Origin: Treponema sp. | GTDB taxonomy: Bacteria; Spirochaetota; Spirochaetia; Treponematales; Treponemataceae | NCBI GenBank assembly: GCA_017534445.1 | Contig: JAFXWC010000015.1 | Location: forward strand, 62,001-126,000 | DNA: 64,000 nt | Reading direction: 5' to 3' | In this document: positions 51,255-60,611 of the stretch, piece by piece | Layout of the letters: the number at the start of each line of letters is the position of its first letter | How positions within the stretch are numbered: position 1 is the stretch's first letter | Notes under the pieces: model-generated | Told to the model about the DNA's origin: nothing | The model's input: only the letters and a program-made list of their open reading frames with translations | Database searches by the model: none | Position numbers and translations under genes: made by a program

Positions 51255-53192
51255 ATGGAAGAGATTTCTTTGGATGAATTTGGTTTTGGAACCGAAGAAG
51301 TTGTTCAAACAGAAAGCAACAACGACGCCTCAAAACCAGGTTTGATAAAAAAACGTACCCTTCCATTGCTATTAAGTGCATATCTTATTACCCCGCTTAT
51401 CTGGGGCTACGTTGCATGCTTCATGGGTGCAATGACCCTAAGGGAATTTTTCCATACCCTTGCAGACCCAATCCTCTACATCTTCCTTGCAATACAGCTA
51501 ATCCTGCCGCTCGTTACCTTCCGCTGGTACAAGTCAAACATAGAATCTTACGATCACTCAGAAAATTCAATCGAAAAGCTGAACAAAACTGTCCGCATCT
51601 TTGAAAACATATCAATAATACTTCCCATACTCTGCTCCATTACTCTGCCCAACATCTATTATTCGCGCTATATAGCCAGGGGACTGCGCTGGGAAGCCTT
51701 CCTGGGAAAGCCACCGCTAATGTACCTTGTTGTGCTCATCATAGGTGTAATACTCATCTTTGGAGCCTTTGTCTACATCCTTTTCCTACAGAGCGTTGAG
51801 CACTCAATAGACTGGCTGCCCTACAGAACAAAGCACCAGACCCTTTCCCTCATAGCCCGCGTAGTGGCAATTTCCGTGGCAGCACTCACAGGCATTAGCC
51901 TTATACTTTTTTCCACCTTCCTCATCCCCAAGAACCGTCTGATGAGCAACAGCCTGCTTGCCCTGCACATCATTCCCGTTGCAGCCCTCTGCATACTCAT
52001 GGCCGTAATAGACTTCTACACTTGTATCCGCGACGTAAAGCTCAATCTAAAGGACATTGCAAACCAGGCAAAAGAGCTCAGCATGAGGAACTACACCGCC
52101 AAACCGGTATCAATAATACTCCGCTGCGAGCTGGGCGACCTTGTAAACGACATGAATTCATTTTCGGACACCATGCGGAACCTTCTGACCGGCTTTAAGA
52201 ATTCAATAATCCTTTCCAACGAAAATGCCACCAACTTGTCCATAAACATGGAAAAAGCCCTAGAGCAGGTCACGGACATTATGGAACACATCCAGGCAGT
52301 CCGCGACGAGATGAACAAGCAGGCCCAGGGCGTACAGGAAGCAAACGCAAGCGCAAACCAGATTCTTGGCAGCATCAAGGGCCTGAACGCAAACATAGAA
52401 ATGCAGGCTTCCTCCGTAAGGCAGTCATCCTACGCCGTAAACAAAATGGTGGAAAAAATCCGCAACATAACGGAAGTCCTACAGGACAACTCCAAAGCCG
52501 TAAATTCCCTTGGACAGGCATCTGACGAAGGCCGCAAAAGCATACAGGGAGCCGTAAAGCTGGCACAGGACATCATCGGGCGCTCAACTTCGCTCATGGA
52601 AGCAAGCGCAATCATCCAGAACATAGCAAGCCAGACAAACCTTCTCGCAATGAACGCGGCAATCGAGTCGGCACACGCGGGAGCCGTAGGACAGGGCTTT
52701 GCAGTCGTTGCTGACGAAATACGAAAACTTGCGGAACAGTCGGCAAAGCAGAGCAAGTCCATACGCGACAACCTAAAGGGACTCTCCAGGGCAATCCTTA
52801 ACGTTGCAGACAGCACAAAGGAAGTCCAAGACAAGTTCGACATCATCTATGAACTCACCCAGACAGTCCGCATGCAGGAAACAGAAATCATGGATGCCGT
52901 TGAAGAACAGGCAAAGGGAAACCAGCAGGTCTTGGACACAATGGAAGAAATCACCCAAAACACAGGCCACGTAAGGGACGGTTCAAAAGAAATGCTTTCA
53001 GGCGGCGAGCAGGTCGTAAAGGAAATGGAAATCCTGAACAACGTTACCTCAAAGATAAACCTCCAGATGAACCTCATGACGGACAGCATAGACGTTATAA
53101 CATCCGCCATGGAAAACGTAAACTCCGCATCCGCAAAAAACCAGGAAGACTTGAATTCCCTCGGAGACATAATCGGAAGCTTTACGCTGTAA
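51255..53192 (+). CDS. Methyl-accepting chemotaxis protein with polytopic sensor
   Basis: 645 residues. After ~30 polar residues come about six transmembrane helices (near 35-55, 68-88, 115-135, 150-175, 198-220, 232-252) with no large periplasmic domain. A HAMP-like segment and a chemoreceptor signalling domain follow, with the tip [39 protein letters not shown]. The sensor should be within the membrane or cytoplasmic; a membrane or energy-state signal is possible. A TATAAT at 51220-51225 and GGAG before the ATG serve expression. It is monocistronic. Confidence 0.93.
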   Translation: MEEISLDEFGFGTEEVVQTESNNDASKPGLIKKRTLPLLLSAYLITPLIWGYVACFMGAMTLREFFHTLADPILYIFLAIQLILPLVTFRWYKSNIESYDHSENSIEKLNKTVRIFENISIILPILCSITLPNIYYSRYIARGLRWEAFLGKPPLMYLVVLIIGVILIFGAFVYILFLQSVEHSIDWLPYRTKHQTLSLIARVVAISVAALTGISLILFSTFLIPKNRLMSNSLLALHIIPVAALCILMAVIDFYTCIRDVKLNLKDIANQAKELSMRNYTAKPVSIILRCELGDLVNDMNSFSDTMRNLLTGFKNSIILSNENATNLSINMEKALEQVTDIMEHIQAVRDEMNKQAQGVQEANASANQILGSIKGLNANIEMQASSVRQSSYAVNKMVEKIRNITEVLQDNSKAVNSLGQASDEGRKSIQGAVKLAQDIIGRSTSLMEASAIIQNIASQTNLLAMNAAIESAHAGAVGQGFAVVADEIRKLAEQSAKQSKSIRDNLKGLSRAILNVADSTKEVQDKFDIIYELTQTVRMQETEIMDAVEEQAKGNQQVLDTMEEITQNTGHVRDGSKEMLSGGEQVVKEMEILNNVTSKINLQMNLMTDSIDVITSAMENVNSASAKNQEDLNSLGDIIGSFTL

Positions 53193-53210
53193 TTTTTCCT
53201 TTTTGGCAGT

Positions 53211-53358
53211 TTTTTTGGACGGTACTTTTAACCGCTCTTCCATTTTATTCCTTGGCTAACTCGACGGAAGGTGTCCTTGCGCCACCGCCCTTCCGCCCTT
53301 CGCTATCCGCTCATACCGCCCTTCGGCCGGTACTGCCGGGGCTCCACGGCGGCGTAGG
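53211..53358 (-). repeat. Dispersed intergenic element, copy F
   Basis: It occupies most of the 276-base gap 53193-53468. Read on the minus strand it starts CCTACGCCGCCGTGGAGCCC, has several CGAAGGGCGG units, then GAGTTAGCCAAGGAAT and AGTACCGTCCAAAAAA. Its right part is closely similar to copy E. Nothing else is seen in the gap apart from AAGGAG before the next gene. Confidence 0.72.
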
Positions 53359-53468
53359 TTGTTCTAGTATGCCTTTCACAACTAATGCTTGCGAAATTAC
53401 AGCAAAGGCCTTATAATTTAAGAAAGGTCTAAGCATCCCCATGCCAATGCCCTTTAAGGAGTTTTTTC

Positions 53469-53957
53469 ATGAAGAAATCAACACTCGTTCTGGCTGCTGT
53501 AGCAGCTATCTCTTTCATTTTTGCCCTTTCAAGCTGCGCAACCACAAATTCTTCCGGTAGCAGCGGCGGAAGTTCACAAGGCGGCGGCCAACAGCAGGGC
53601 GAAAAAGTCACAATCAAAATGTACGACAACTGCCCCACAGACGATGCTGGTGGAATCCTTGCCCAGGCAGGCATAAAGGCCTTGGACTCTTCTTACACCG
53701 GCGAAAGCTCATTCTCTTTTGTTGGCACACCAGACGCTTCAAGCATTCAGCCAATACTCAAGTTCACTTCAAGCTGTAGGGCAATTCAGGCGGCAATCCA
53801 GAAAACCTCCGGCAAAAAATGCACCCTTACCTACAACACGGCAAAAGACGGCTCCGGCATTACACTGGACTTGTCTTCAACCACCGCAATCTTGAACACC
53901 TTGGCAATGATGATTTCCAAGAACGCAACAACAATCTACGGTATTTACAAGTACTAA
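53469..53957 (+). CDS. Putative lipoprotein, unknown function
   Basis: A 162-residue protein with a classic lipoprotein signal (LAAVAAISFIFALSSC, Cys23). A Gly/Ser/Gln-rich linker (about 26-46) joins it to a small globular domain containing two Cys (near 55 and 103). No family is recognised. AAGGAG sits nine bases before the ATG. Its stop codon overlaps by four bases with the 3' end of the convergent EEP gene. Confidence 0.82.
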   Translation: MKKSTLVLAAVAAISFIFALSSCATTNSSGSSGGSSQGGGQQQGEKVTIKMYDNCPTDDAGGILAQAGIKALDSSYTGESSFSFVGTPDASSIQPILKFTSSCRAIQAAIQKTSGKKCTLTYNTAKDGSGITLDLSSTTAILNTLAMMISKNATTIYGIYKY

Positions 53958-55009
53958 AAAGACACTTCGCAGACTATTGGCAGATGGTCACTAAAGCCGC
54001 TTCCGTTCCAAATCTTGTACTTCTTGGGAATTTTTGTTCCCTCTTCGCTCCATGGTTCGGAGGCGGCAGCTTCAAAATATTCAACTTCAGCATCTCCGGC
54101 ATAAAAAAACTGGTCTATGCGCGACCACTGGCCGTTAAAAAAGTAGCTTCCAGGTTCAACAAGTGATTGCGAAAAATCATACCAGGGGCTTAGCACCTCT
54201 ACCCCAAAGTCATTTTGCTTACCAAAAGCAAGCTCCCGCAAAATAATTATTCCACTATCCCCTCCCTTCTTGAACTTTCCAATATCGCGGTTAAAGTCTC
54301 CACAGCACAATACAGCCTTACCAAGAATCAGTGCTTCTCCAACCTTCCGCGAAAGAACCGACTCCTGAACATTGCGCCACTTCTCCGTTGCATTCTCACC
54401 GCCGCTCATGCTCTTCCAGTGGTTAACCATAAGCGTAAGAATACGGCTACCCTTGCAAACCGAAAGCTGCATCAAGGGCCGCATCCTTGGCATATCAGAC
54501 TTTTGCATACGAAAATCCACCGAATGGACAGTCAGCTCGCTTATGGGCCAGCGGGAAAGCACTCCGCAACCTATTGCAGCTCCAAAATCCTTTGCAAAGC
54601 AACCGTAAGCATAGACCTTTTTCTTGTCCCATTCCCCCGCCAAAAAATTGCTTATGTCCATCATAACGCCTTCGTTTTCAATTTCTTCCATTACAAAAAC
54701 GTCCGCATCCAAAGCCTTTATAACTTGGCAAAGACGCTCAAGGCGCACTGTGTATGCTTCCTGCCCCCAGCTTCCGTCTTTCTTGAATTCATCATATTCA
54801 AGACCGCTTGTTGTGCAATCAAAAAATGTCTGGACATTCCAGTTTGCAACCCTAAGCTTCTGCCTGCAGCCCAGTTCCCTGGTCGAAGACCTTCTTCTTT
54901 CCGAAGTACTTGATTCACCCTCCGCATCACAGAGCGAACATCCGCCAAAGCAAAGGGCAAGCAAAAAGACCTGCATTAAAACCAAAAATATTTTCTTCAT
55001 TTTTTCCAT
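53954..55009 (-). CDS. Exported endonuclease/exonuclease/phosphatase-family protein
   Basis: A 351-residue EEP-fold metal enzyme. A lipoprotein-type signal (LVLMQVFLLALCFGGC, Cys24) is followed by the EEP motifs: RVANWNVQTFF, DVFVMEEIENEG (metal Glu), the VNHWKSM strand (His), CCGDFNRDIGKF (Asp-x-Asn) and the final SGFSDHLPIVCEV (catalytic Asp-His). It should cleave phosphodiesters outside the cytoplasm: DNA, RNA, sphingomyelin-like lipid or inositol phosphates cannot be told apart. TATATA six bases before the ATG suggests a leaderless mRNA. It is divergent from the YidC-like/transferase operon. Confidence 0.88.
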   Translation of the reverse strand: MEKMKKIFLVLMQVFLLALCFGGCSLCDAEGESSTSERRRSSTRELGCRQKLRVANWNVQTFFDCTTSGLEYDEFKKDGSWGQEAYTVRLERLCQVIKALDADVFVMEEIENEGVMMDISNFLAGEWDKKKVYAYGCFAKDFGAAIGCGVLSRWPISELTVHSVDFRMQKSDMPRMRPLMQLSVCKGSRILTLMVNHWKSMSGGENATEKWRNVQESVLSRKVGEALILGKAVLCCGDFNRDIGKFKKGGDSGIIILRELAFGKQNDFGVEVLSPWYDFSQSLVEPGSYFFNGQWSRIDQFFYAGDAEVEYFEAAASEPWSEEGTKIPKKYKIWNGSGFSDHLPIVCEVSF

Positions 55010-55095
55010 CCATACTATATATAGCTCCTAAAAATTCAAAAACTGACGTAAATGCGCAATTTTTTTTGCAAAATAATGCCTGTCCAAAGCCTCGC

Positions 55096-55124
55096 TTGCA
55101 CGTGAAAATAAAAACTACTATAAT
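55096..55124 (+). promoter_or_regulatory. Promoter of the YidC-like/transferase operon, leaderless start
   Basis: TTGCAC (55096-55101), 17-base spacer, TATAAT (55119-55124), six bases, ATG at 55131. It is near-consensus, and no Shine-Dalgarno is present. Confidence 0.75.
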
Positions 55125-55130
55125 ATTCCT

Positions 55131-57824
55131 ATGCTTTTCTATTATTTGGTAATTTATCCTATAAAACAAATTCTTGAAATTTTTTACCTTTTTTTTGAAG
55201 AACTAACGAGAAGTTCGGGAATTTCTGTAATAGGACTAAGCTTTGTCGTAACGCTTTGTTGCCTTCCTCTATACATAATAGCTGAATCTTGGCAGGAAAA
55301 AGAAAGAGTTCTGGAAGACAGCATGAGGCCCGGCGTTAAGCGCATAAAAAAAGCATTCAGGGGCGACGAGCAGTTCATGATGCTCAATGCATTTTATTCC
55401 CAGCACCATTACCACCCGATTATGGCCCTTCGCTCTTCATTCGGACTTTTAATTCAAATACCCTTCTTTATGGCGGCATATTCATTTTTGTCCCACCTTC
55501 CAAACCTTAACGGAGTAAAATTTCTGTTCATAAGGGATATGGGCAGCCCAGACGCAATGTTTTCCATAGGTTCATTCACAGTGAATGTTCTTCCCATTGC
55601 AATGACTATAATCAACTGCGTTTCCGGCGCCATTTATTCATACGGCCACAAAGACAAACGCGAGAAGATTCAGATTTATGTTTCTGCACTTGTCTTTCTT
55701 GTAATACTCTACAATTCCCCGGCTGGACTTGTAATGTATTGGACTATGAACAACCTGCTTTCATTGGTAAAAAACGTCTTCTACAAATTCAAGAATCCGG
55801 CAAAAGTACTTTACAGAATAGCGCTTGCGGCATGCATCTGCGGCATACTTGTAGCCATCTTTGCAATGCAAAAGAGAAAAATCGAACTACGTGCAATGCT
55901 TGCCCTAATCTGCATCATCATCGCGGCAGCTCCTTTAATCATCAAGGCTGTAAACTGGCTTTTGGACAATTTGCTTACGGACATAGACCGCTCCCCAAAG
56001 ACAAGGCTCTGCATTTTCATTTTCTCTTCACTCACAATCGCCCTTTTAACTGGCCTTACAATTCCATCCATGCTTATAGAAAGTGAACCCCAGGAATTCT
56101 GCTACGTAGACAAATACACGTCTCCATTCATCTTCCTAAGGATAGCCTTTTACCAGGGACTTGGCTTCTACTTATTTTGGCCAGTCTGTTTTTATGCCCT
56201 GTTTGGAAAAAAGATAAAGAAGCTTCTAACTCTTATGGCTGCATTCCTTGCCGTATATGCACTCGTGAACAACTTTGCCTTTACCGGCTCATACGGACCG
56301 CTTACCGAAAACCTTGACTTCATGGAAGCGCAGTTCTTCTCGGCACCATTGTGGCAAATCGCATTGAATGCCCTTATTGCTCTTATAGCTTTTGTAGCCA
56401 TAGTTTTTGTGCTTACAAAAAAATCCAAAGTGCTTTCGCCCCTCTTTATCATTACAGCATTCTGCCTAACAGCCGTTTCTTTGCGCAATATTTCAATTGT
56501 CAGCAAGGCCTACCTGAATATGGAAAAGAAGCGGACAATTTCCAAGATTGAACCTGTGTACCATCTTTCCAAAAGCGGCAAAAACGTAATTGTCTTTATG
56601 CAGGACAGGCTATTTTCTCCGCTCATCGACGAAGTATTTGAAGAAAAGCCAGAACTTGTAGAACATTTTGACGGCTTTGTCTTCTATCCTAACACCGTTT
56701 CTTTTGGTTCGCTTACAATGGTTGGCGTACCGGGAATTTTTGGCGGCTACAGCTTTACTCCGGCAGAGATGAACAAAAGGGACACGGAAACTTTGCAGAA
56801 AAAGCACAACGAATCCATCCTTTCCATGCCAGTCACTTTTATGGAAAACGGCTGGGAAGCAACTGTTTCCGACATGCCCTACGAAAACTTTGGCAAAGAA
56901 CCTGTTACCGACATGTACAAAGACTATCCGGACATAAACCGTGTTTTAACGACCGGTCTATACTCAGACTATTGGTATGAACAAAACGGCATAGAAAAGA
57001 CCAATTACATAAGCGAAAGCATAAAGCACAACTTCATTATGTTCAGCATTTTTAAAACCTTCCCGCCAGTTTTAAGGCGCCTGGTTCATCACAAACGCTG
57101 GTGGAATGCAAACGGCCGCAAAGACCACTTCTCTCAGTTCATAGACAACTATTCATGCCTCATCTATTTCCCGGAAATGTTTGACGGTTCAGCAGAAAAA
57201 AGCACCTTCACCATGATAGACAACCTTTCAACCCATGAACCCAGCAGGCTTCAGTACCCGGACTACATACCGGTAAAAGATGTTACGCAGACAGGTCCTT
57301 CCAAATGGGCAAAAAACGCCCAGTACAACACCCAGGCAGGAACCTTGCGCTGCTATGCAAAATTCTTTGACTGGCTAAAAGAAAATGACTTGTACGACAA
57401 CACCCGCATCATCATAGTCTCTGACCACGGAACATACATTGATACAGGCAAATTTGAAAAATCAGACAAGCCGCCCTATCCAAAAGAAAGTGTAACTGCA
57501 AGCCTTATCGTAAAAGACTTTAACGACCGCCGCCCCAGCCCGGACGGGATTCACCTTACAAAAGACTTCTCTTTCATGACAAATGCAGACACACCGGCAA
57601 TTGCAACAAAAGACATTTTCCCTAATGCAAAAAATCCATTTACCGGCCTTGAATACGACCTTCCAAACAAAGATGAATTCGTAAAAATTTGTCATCCAAA
57701 TGCAGAAAGTACGCGTAACCGTGACCATACAAAGTTGATTATTTCTAATGACGACTGGTATACGGTAAGCGGAGACATAACAAAAAACGAAAACTGGAAA
57801 CAAATTTTCCCGTTTGGAGAATAA
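55131..57824 (+). CDS. YidC/Oxa1-like membrane domain fused to sulfatase/EptA-like transferase domain (paralogue 1)
   Basis: 897 residues. Residues 1-225 follow YidC/Oxa1: five hydrophobic segments, SFGLLIQIPFFMAAYSFLSHL and NSPAGLVMYWTMNNLLSLVKN. The groove Arg of true insertases (TIIVR) is Cys here (VVTLCCLPLY). Several more membrane helices follow to about residue 465. Residues 475-897 have an alkaline-phosphatase-superfamily domain: NVIVFMQD (metal Asp), SFGSLTMVGVP with candidate nucleophile T529, which aligns with Thr285 of MCR-1, a THEP histidine, and VSDHG (D765, H766). The last metal His of EptA-type enzymes is not obvious. It probably transfers a phospho-alcohol in the periplasm. 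It is first in a four-gene operon and about 40% identical by eye to its neighbour. Confidence 0.8.
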   Translation: MLFYYLVIYPIKQILEIFYLFFEELTRSSGISVIGLSFVVTLCCLPLYIIAESWQEKERVLEDSMRPGVKRIKKAFRGDEQFMMLNAFYSQHHYHPIMALRSSFGLLIQIPFFMAAYSFLSHLPNLNGVKFLFIRDMGSPDAMFSIGSFTVNVLPIAMTIINCVSGAIYSYGHKDKREKIQIYVSALVFLVILYNSPAGLVMYWTMNNLLSLVKNVFYKFKNPAKVLYRIALAACICGILVAIFAMQKRKIELRAMLALICIIIAAAPLIIKAVNWLLDNLLTDIDRSPKTRLCIFIFSSLTIALLTGLTIPSMLIESEPQEFCYVDKYTSPFIFLRIAFYQGLGFYLFWPVCFYALFGKKIKKLLTLMAAFLAVYALVNNFAFTGSYGPLTENLDFMEAQFFSAPLWQIALNALIALIAFVAIVFVLTKKSKVLSPLFIITAFCLTAVSLRNISIVSKAYLNMEKKRTISKIEPVYHLSKSGKNVIVFMQDRLFSPLIDEVFEEKPELVEHFDGFVFYPNTVSFGSLTMVGVPGIFGGYSFTPAEMNKRDTETLQKKHNESILSMPVTFMENGWEATVSDMPYENFGKEPVTDMYKDYPDINRVLTTGLYSDYWYEQNGIEKTNYISESIKHNFIMFSIFKTFPPVLRRLVHHKRWWNANGRKDHFSQFIDNYSCLIYFPEMFDGSAEKSTFTMIDNLSTHEPSRLQYPDYIPVKDVTQTGPSKWAKNAQYNTQAGTLRCYAKFFDWLKENDLYDNTRIIIVSDHGTYIDTGKFEKSDKPPYPKESVTASLIVKDFNDRRPSPDGIHLTKDFSFMTNADTPAIATKDIFPNAKNPFTGLEYDLPNKDEFVKICHPNAESTRNRDHTKLIISNDDWYTVSGDITKNENWKQIFPFGE

Positions 57825-57826
57825 AT

Positions 57827-60550
57827 ATGCTTTTATACAATCTGATAATCTATCCCCTCTATACAATAATAGAAATCATCTATGCTATTTCCAAAAAATT
57901 CTTCCACAACGAAGGACTGGCAGTTATCTGTGTTTCCATTGGAATTACAATCCTTTGTCTTCCGCTTTATGCCGTTGCTGAACACTGGCAGGAAGTTGAG
58001 CGCGAAAAACAGGCAAAGATGAAAAGCGGCCTTGACCGCATAAAAAAGGCATTTTCTGGCGATGAGCGCTACATGATGACGTCCACTTTCTACCGCCAGC
58101 ATCACTACAGCCCAATTATGGCTCTCCGCTCATCATTCGGTCTTTTAATTCAGGTTCCCTTTTTCCTTGCCGCTTACAGCTATCTTTCTCACCTTAGCGA
58201 CCTGAACGGGGAAAGCTTCCTCTTCATCCGCAACATGGGTGCCCCGGACGCCTTGTTTTCAATAGGGGCATTTTCCGTAAACATCTTGCCAATCGCAATG
58301 ACGCTAATAAACTGCATCTCCGGCGCAATATATTCAAAGGGACACGGCCTTAGGGAAAAGCTTCAGATTTACATAATGGCGGCTGTCTTCCTCGTAGTCC
58401 TCTACGACTCCCCGGCAGGTCTTGTTCTTTACTGGACCTTCAACAACATATTCAGCTTGGTAAAAAACATCTTCTACAAGCTCAAGAACCCCCTCAAGAA
58501 ATTCTGGATTCTGTGCTGTGCAATCTGCGTAATACTCCTTGCCTATATATTGTTTGGACTAAAGATAAAATTCTCCTACACCCTGGTGGCAATGCTTGCT
58601 TTCGCCTGCATATTCCTAGCCCCGGTATTTATCCGTTTTGCAAACAAGCTTATCGGAGGCCCCCTCAAAGTTCTTGCTGAATCAACAAAAACAAGGAACT
58701 CCCTCTACATCCTGTCATGCGTACTGCTTTTTGTACTTGCAGGCCTTTCAATTCCGGCAGCCTTGATTTCCTCTTCCCCAATTGAATTTTCAGGCCTCGG
58801 CGAACATCCCAATCCCCTCTTTTACATAAAGACAGTTTTTACCCAGTCAGCAGGATTCTTCCTCTTCTGGCCTTTGTGCGTCTACTTCCTCTTTAACAAA
58901 AAGATCCAGACTCTTCTTTCAGCATTTATGTGCTGGATAGCCGCAAGCGCCATTGTAAATTCATTCTTCTTTATGCTGAACTATGGTGATGTCTCTGCAA
59001 CACTCACCTTCCTAAACGCGGTAAATTTCAGGACTATTTCCATGCCAAGCCTGCTTAACCTTTTTGTACTGGCAGCCCTGCTTCTTGCAATAGTCTTTAC
59101 AATTCCATTTAAAAAGGCAAAAATCCACTGCAGCTTGGTCTCTCTTCTAATCTTTGCCGTTACAGCTCTGGCTCTTATCAATACAGCAACAATTCAAAAG
59201 CAGTACAAGGAATTCCTCCAGATAAGCGGAACTGAATCTGCAAAAATAGAACCGATTTTTAAGCTCTCAAAAAACAAGCAGAACGTCATAGTCTTTATGC
59301 TTGACCGCTCGGAAAACCAGTATGCAGAAGAAATGTTCAGGGAAGACCCTTCTTTTAACGAATCATTCTCAGGCTTTACCCTTTACAAGAACACGCTTTC
59401 TTTTAACGGCCATACACTCATGGGAGCCCCCCTTGTTTACGGGGGATACGAATATGCCCCCTTGGAGATGAACAAAAGAAAAGACGAACTTCTCTACAAA
59501 AAGAACAACGAGGCCCTGCTCCTTTTACCGCGCATTTTTACAGAACAGGCAGACTTTTCCGCAAGCATAACAGACCCTTCTTGGGCAAACTACAATGCCT
59601 ATGCAGACCTTACAATAACAGACCCCTACCCCAAAATTTCCGGTTACCAGACAATCGGCAAATATTCAAGTGCCTGGTACAAGTCCCACCGCGAATCTTC
59701 CGGCCTTGACAACACAGAAAAACTCTTAAAACGCAACATGCTCTTCTTTAGCTTTTTCCGCACAAGCCCCGCAATCATAAGGGAAATTATCTATCAGCAG
59801 GGAAAGTACTGGAACACGGATGACAACGTTACATCTTACACAAACATAATAGACAACTATGCGCCTCTCTCATTCCTTCCCCAGCTAACCCAGACGGAAG
59901 AAACAAACTCTGGCTCTTACATCTGCATTGTAAATGAACTTACCCACTCATCAACTTTCATGCAGGCACCAGACTATGTCCCTTCAGAAAAGATTACAAA
60001 CAAGGGCCAGAGCCGCTTTAAAAACGAAGAAGCCTACCACACAAACATGGCGGCATTCAAACAAATTGCAAAGTGGCTTGACTACCTAAAGCAGCAAGGC
60101 GTTTACGACAACACCCGCATCATAATTGCAGCTGACCACAGCCGTGCAAGCTACGAAGACTGCATGGAAAAAGACGATGCCCTGGACGAAAAAATTGCAG
60201 GAGACAGGTACACTGGCCGCGGACACTTCCACCCCCTGCTTATGGTAAAAGACTTTAACCAGACAGGCCCCCTAAAAACCGACGGAAGCTTCATGACAAA
60301 CGGAGATGTGCCTTCCATTGCCCTGAATGGAATCGTAGAAGCCCCGGTAAATCCATTTACAAACAAAAAAATCCCGCTGGACACCACATCCATAAAAAAA
60401 GACGGCGTTATAATAAGCTGCAGTGACGTGCATCAGGCCTGGCTAATGCAGGGCGACTACACCTTCCCGGTCCGCAAAAACCAGTGGTGGCGTGTAAAAG
60501 ACGACGTTCTTAAGGCATCCAGCTGGACAGAAGCTAATATTGAAAACTAA
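57827..60550 (+). CDS. YidC/Oxa1-like membrane domain fused to sulfatase/EptA-like transferase domain (paralogue 2)
   Basis: 907 residues, the same plan as its upstream neighbour. The YidC-like part (1-225) has SFGLLIQVPFFLAAYSYLSHL and DSPAGLVLYWTFNNIFSLVKN, again without the groove Arg (IGITILCLPLY). Membrane helices continue to about 470. The C-terminal domain has NVIVFMLDRSENQ, SFNGHTLMGAP with candidate nucleophile T530, NELTHSS, AADHS (D770, H771) and a GHFHP segment that may supply the last metal His missing in paralogue 1. The two copies may thus differ in activity or substrate. It begins two bases after the first stop, with GGAGAATAAAT before the ATG, indicating coupled expression. 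Confidence 0.8.
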   Translation: MLLYNLIIYPLYTIIEIIYAISKKFFHNEGLAVICVSIGITILCLPLYAVAEHWQEVEREKQAKMKSGLDRIKKAFSGDERYMMTSTFYRQHHYSPIMALRSSFGLLIQVPFFLAAYSYLSHLSDLNGESFLFIRNMGAPDALFSIGAFSVNILPIAMTLINCISGAIYSKGHGLREKLQIYIMAAVFLVVLYDSPAGLVLYWTFNNIFSLVKNIFYKLKNPLKKFWILCCAICVILLAYILFGLKIKFSYTLVAMLAFACIFLAPVFIRFANKLIGGPLKVLAESTKTRNSLYILSCVLLFVLAGLSIPAALISSSPIEFSGLGEHPNPLFYIKTVFTQSAGFFLFWPLCVYFLFNKKIQTLLSAFMCWIAASAIVNSFFFMLNYGDVSATLTFLNAVNFRTISMPSLLNLFVLAALLLAIVFTIPFKKAKIHCSLVSLLIFAVTALALINTATIQKQYKEFLQISGTESAKIEPIFKLSKNKQNVIVFMLDRSENQYAEEMFREDPSFNESFSGFTLYKNTLSFNGHTLMGAPLVYGGYEYAPLEMNKRKDELLYKKNNEALLLLPRIFTEQADFSASITDPSWANYNAYADLTITDPYPKISGYQTIGKYSSAWYKSHRESSGLDNTEKLLKRNMLFFSFFRTSPAIIREIIYQQGKYWNTDDNVTSYTNIIDNYAPLSFLPQLTQTEETNSGSYICIVNELTHSSTFMQAPDYVPSEKITNKGQSRFKNEEAYHTNMAAFKQIAKWLDYLKQQGVYDNTRIIIAADHSRASYEDCMEKDDALDEKIAGDRYTGRGHFHPLLMVKDFNQTGPLKTDGSFMTNGDVPSIALNGIVEAPVNPFTNKKIPLDTTSIKKDGVIISCSDVHQAWLMQGDYTFPVRKNQWWRVKDDVLKASSWTEANIEN

Positions 60551-60568
60551 TTAAAATAGGAGTAGAAT
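60540..60568 (+). promoter_or_regulatory. Internal promoter before the nucleotidyltransferase gene
   Basis: TTGAAA (60540-60545, inside the end of the previous gene), 17-base spacer, TAGAAT (60563-60568). The ~37-base leader begins with a small hairpin (GGCATCTTTATGCC) and contains AGGAG. Confidence 0.6.
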
Positions 60569-60611
60569 ATAAGGGCATCTTTATGCCTTAAATATACAGG
60601 AGAAAAAAACT

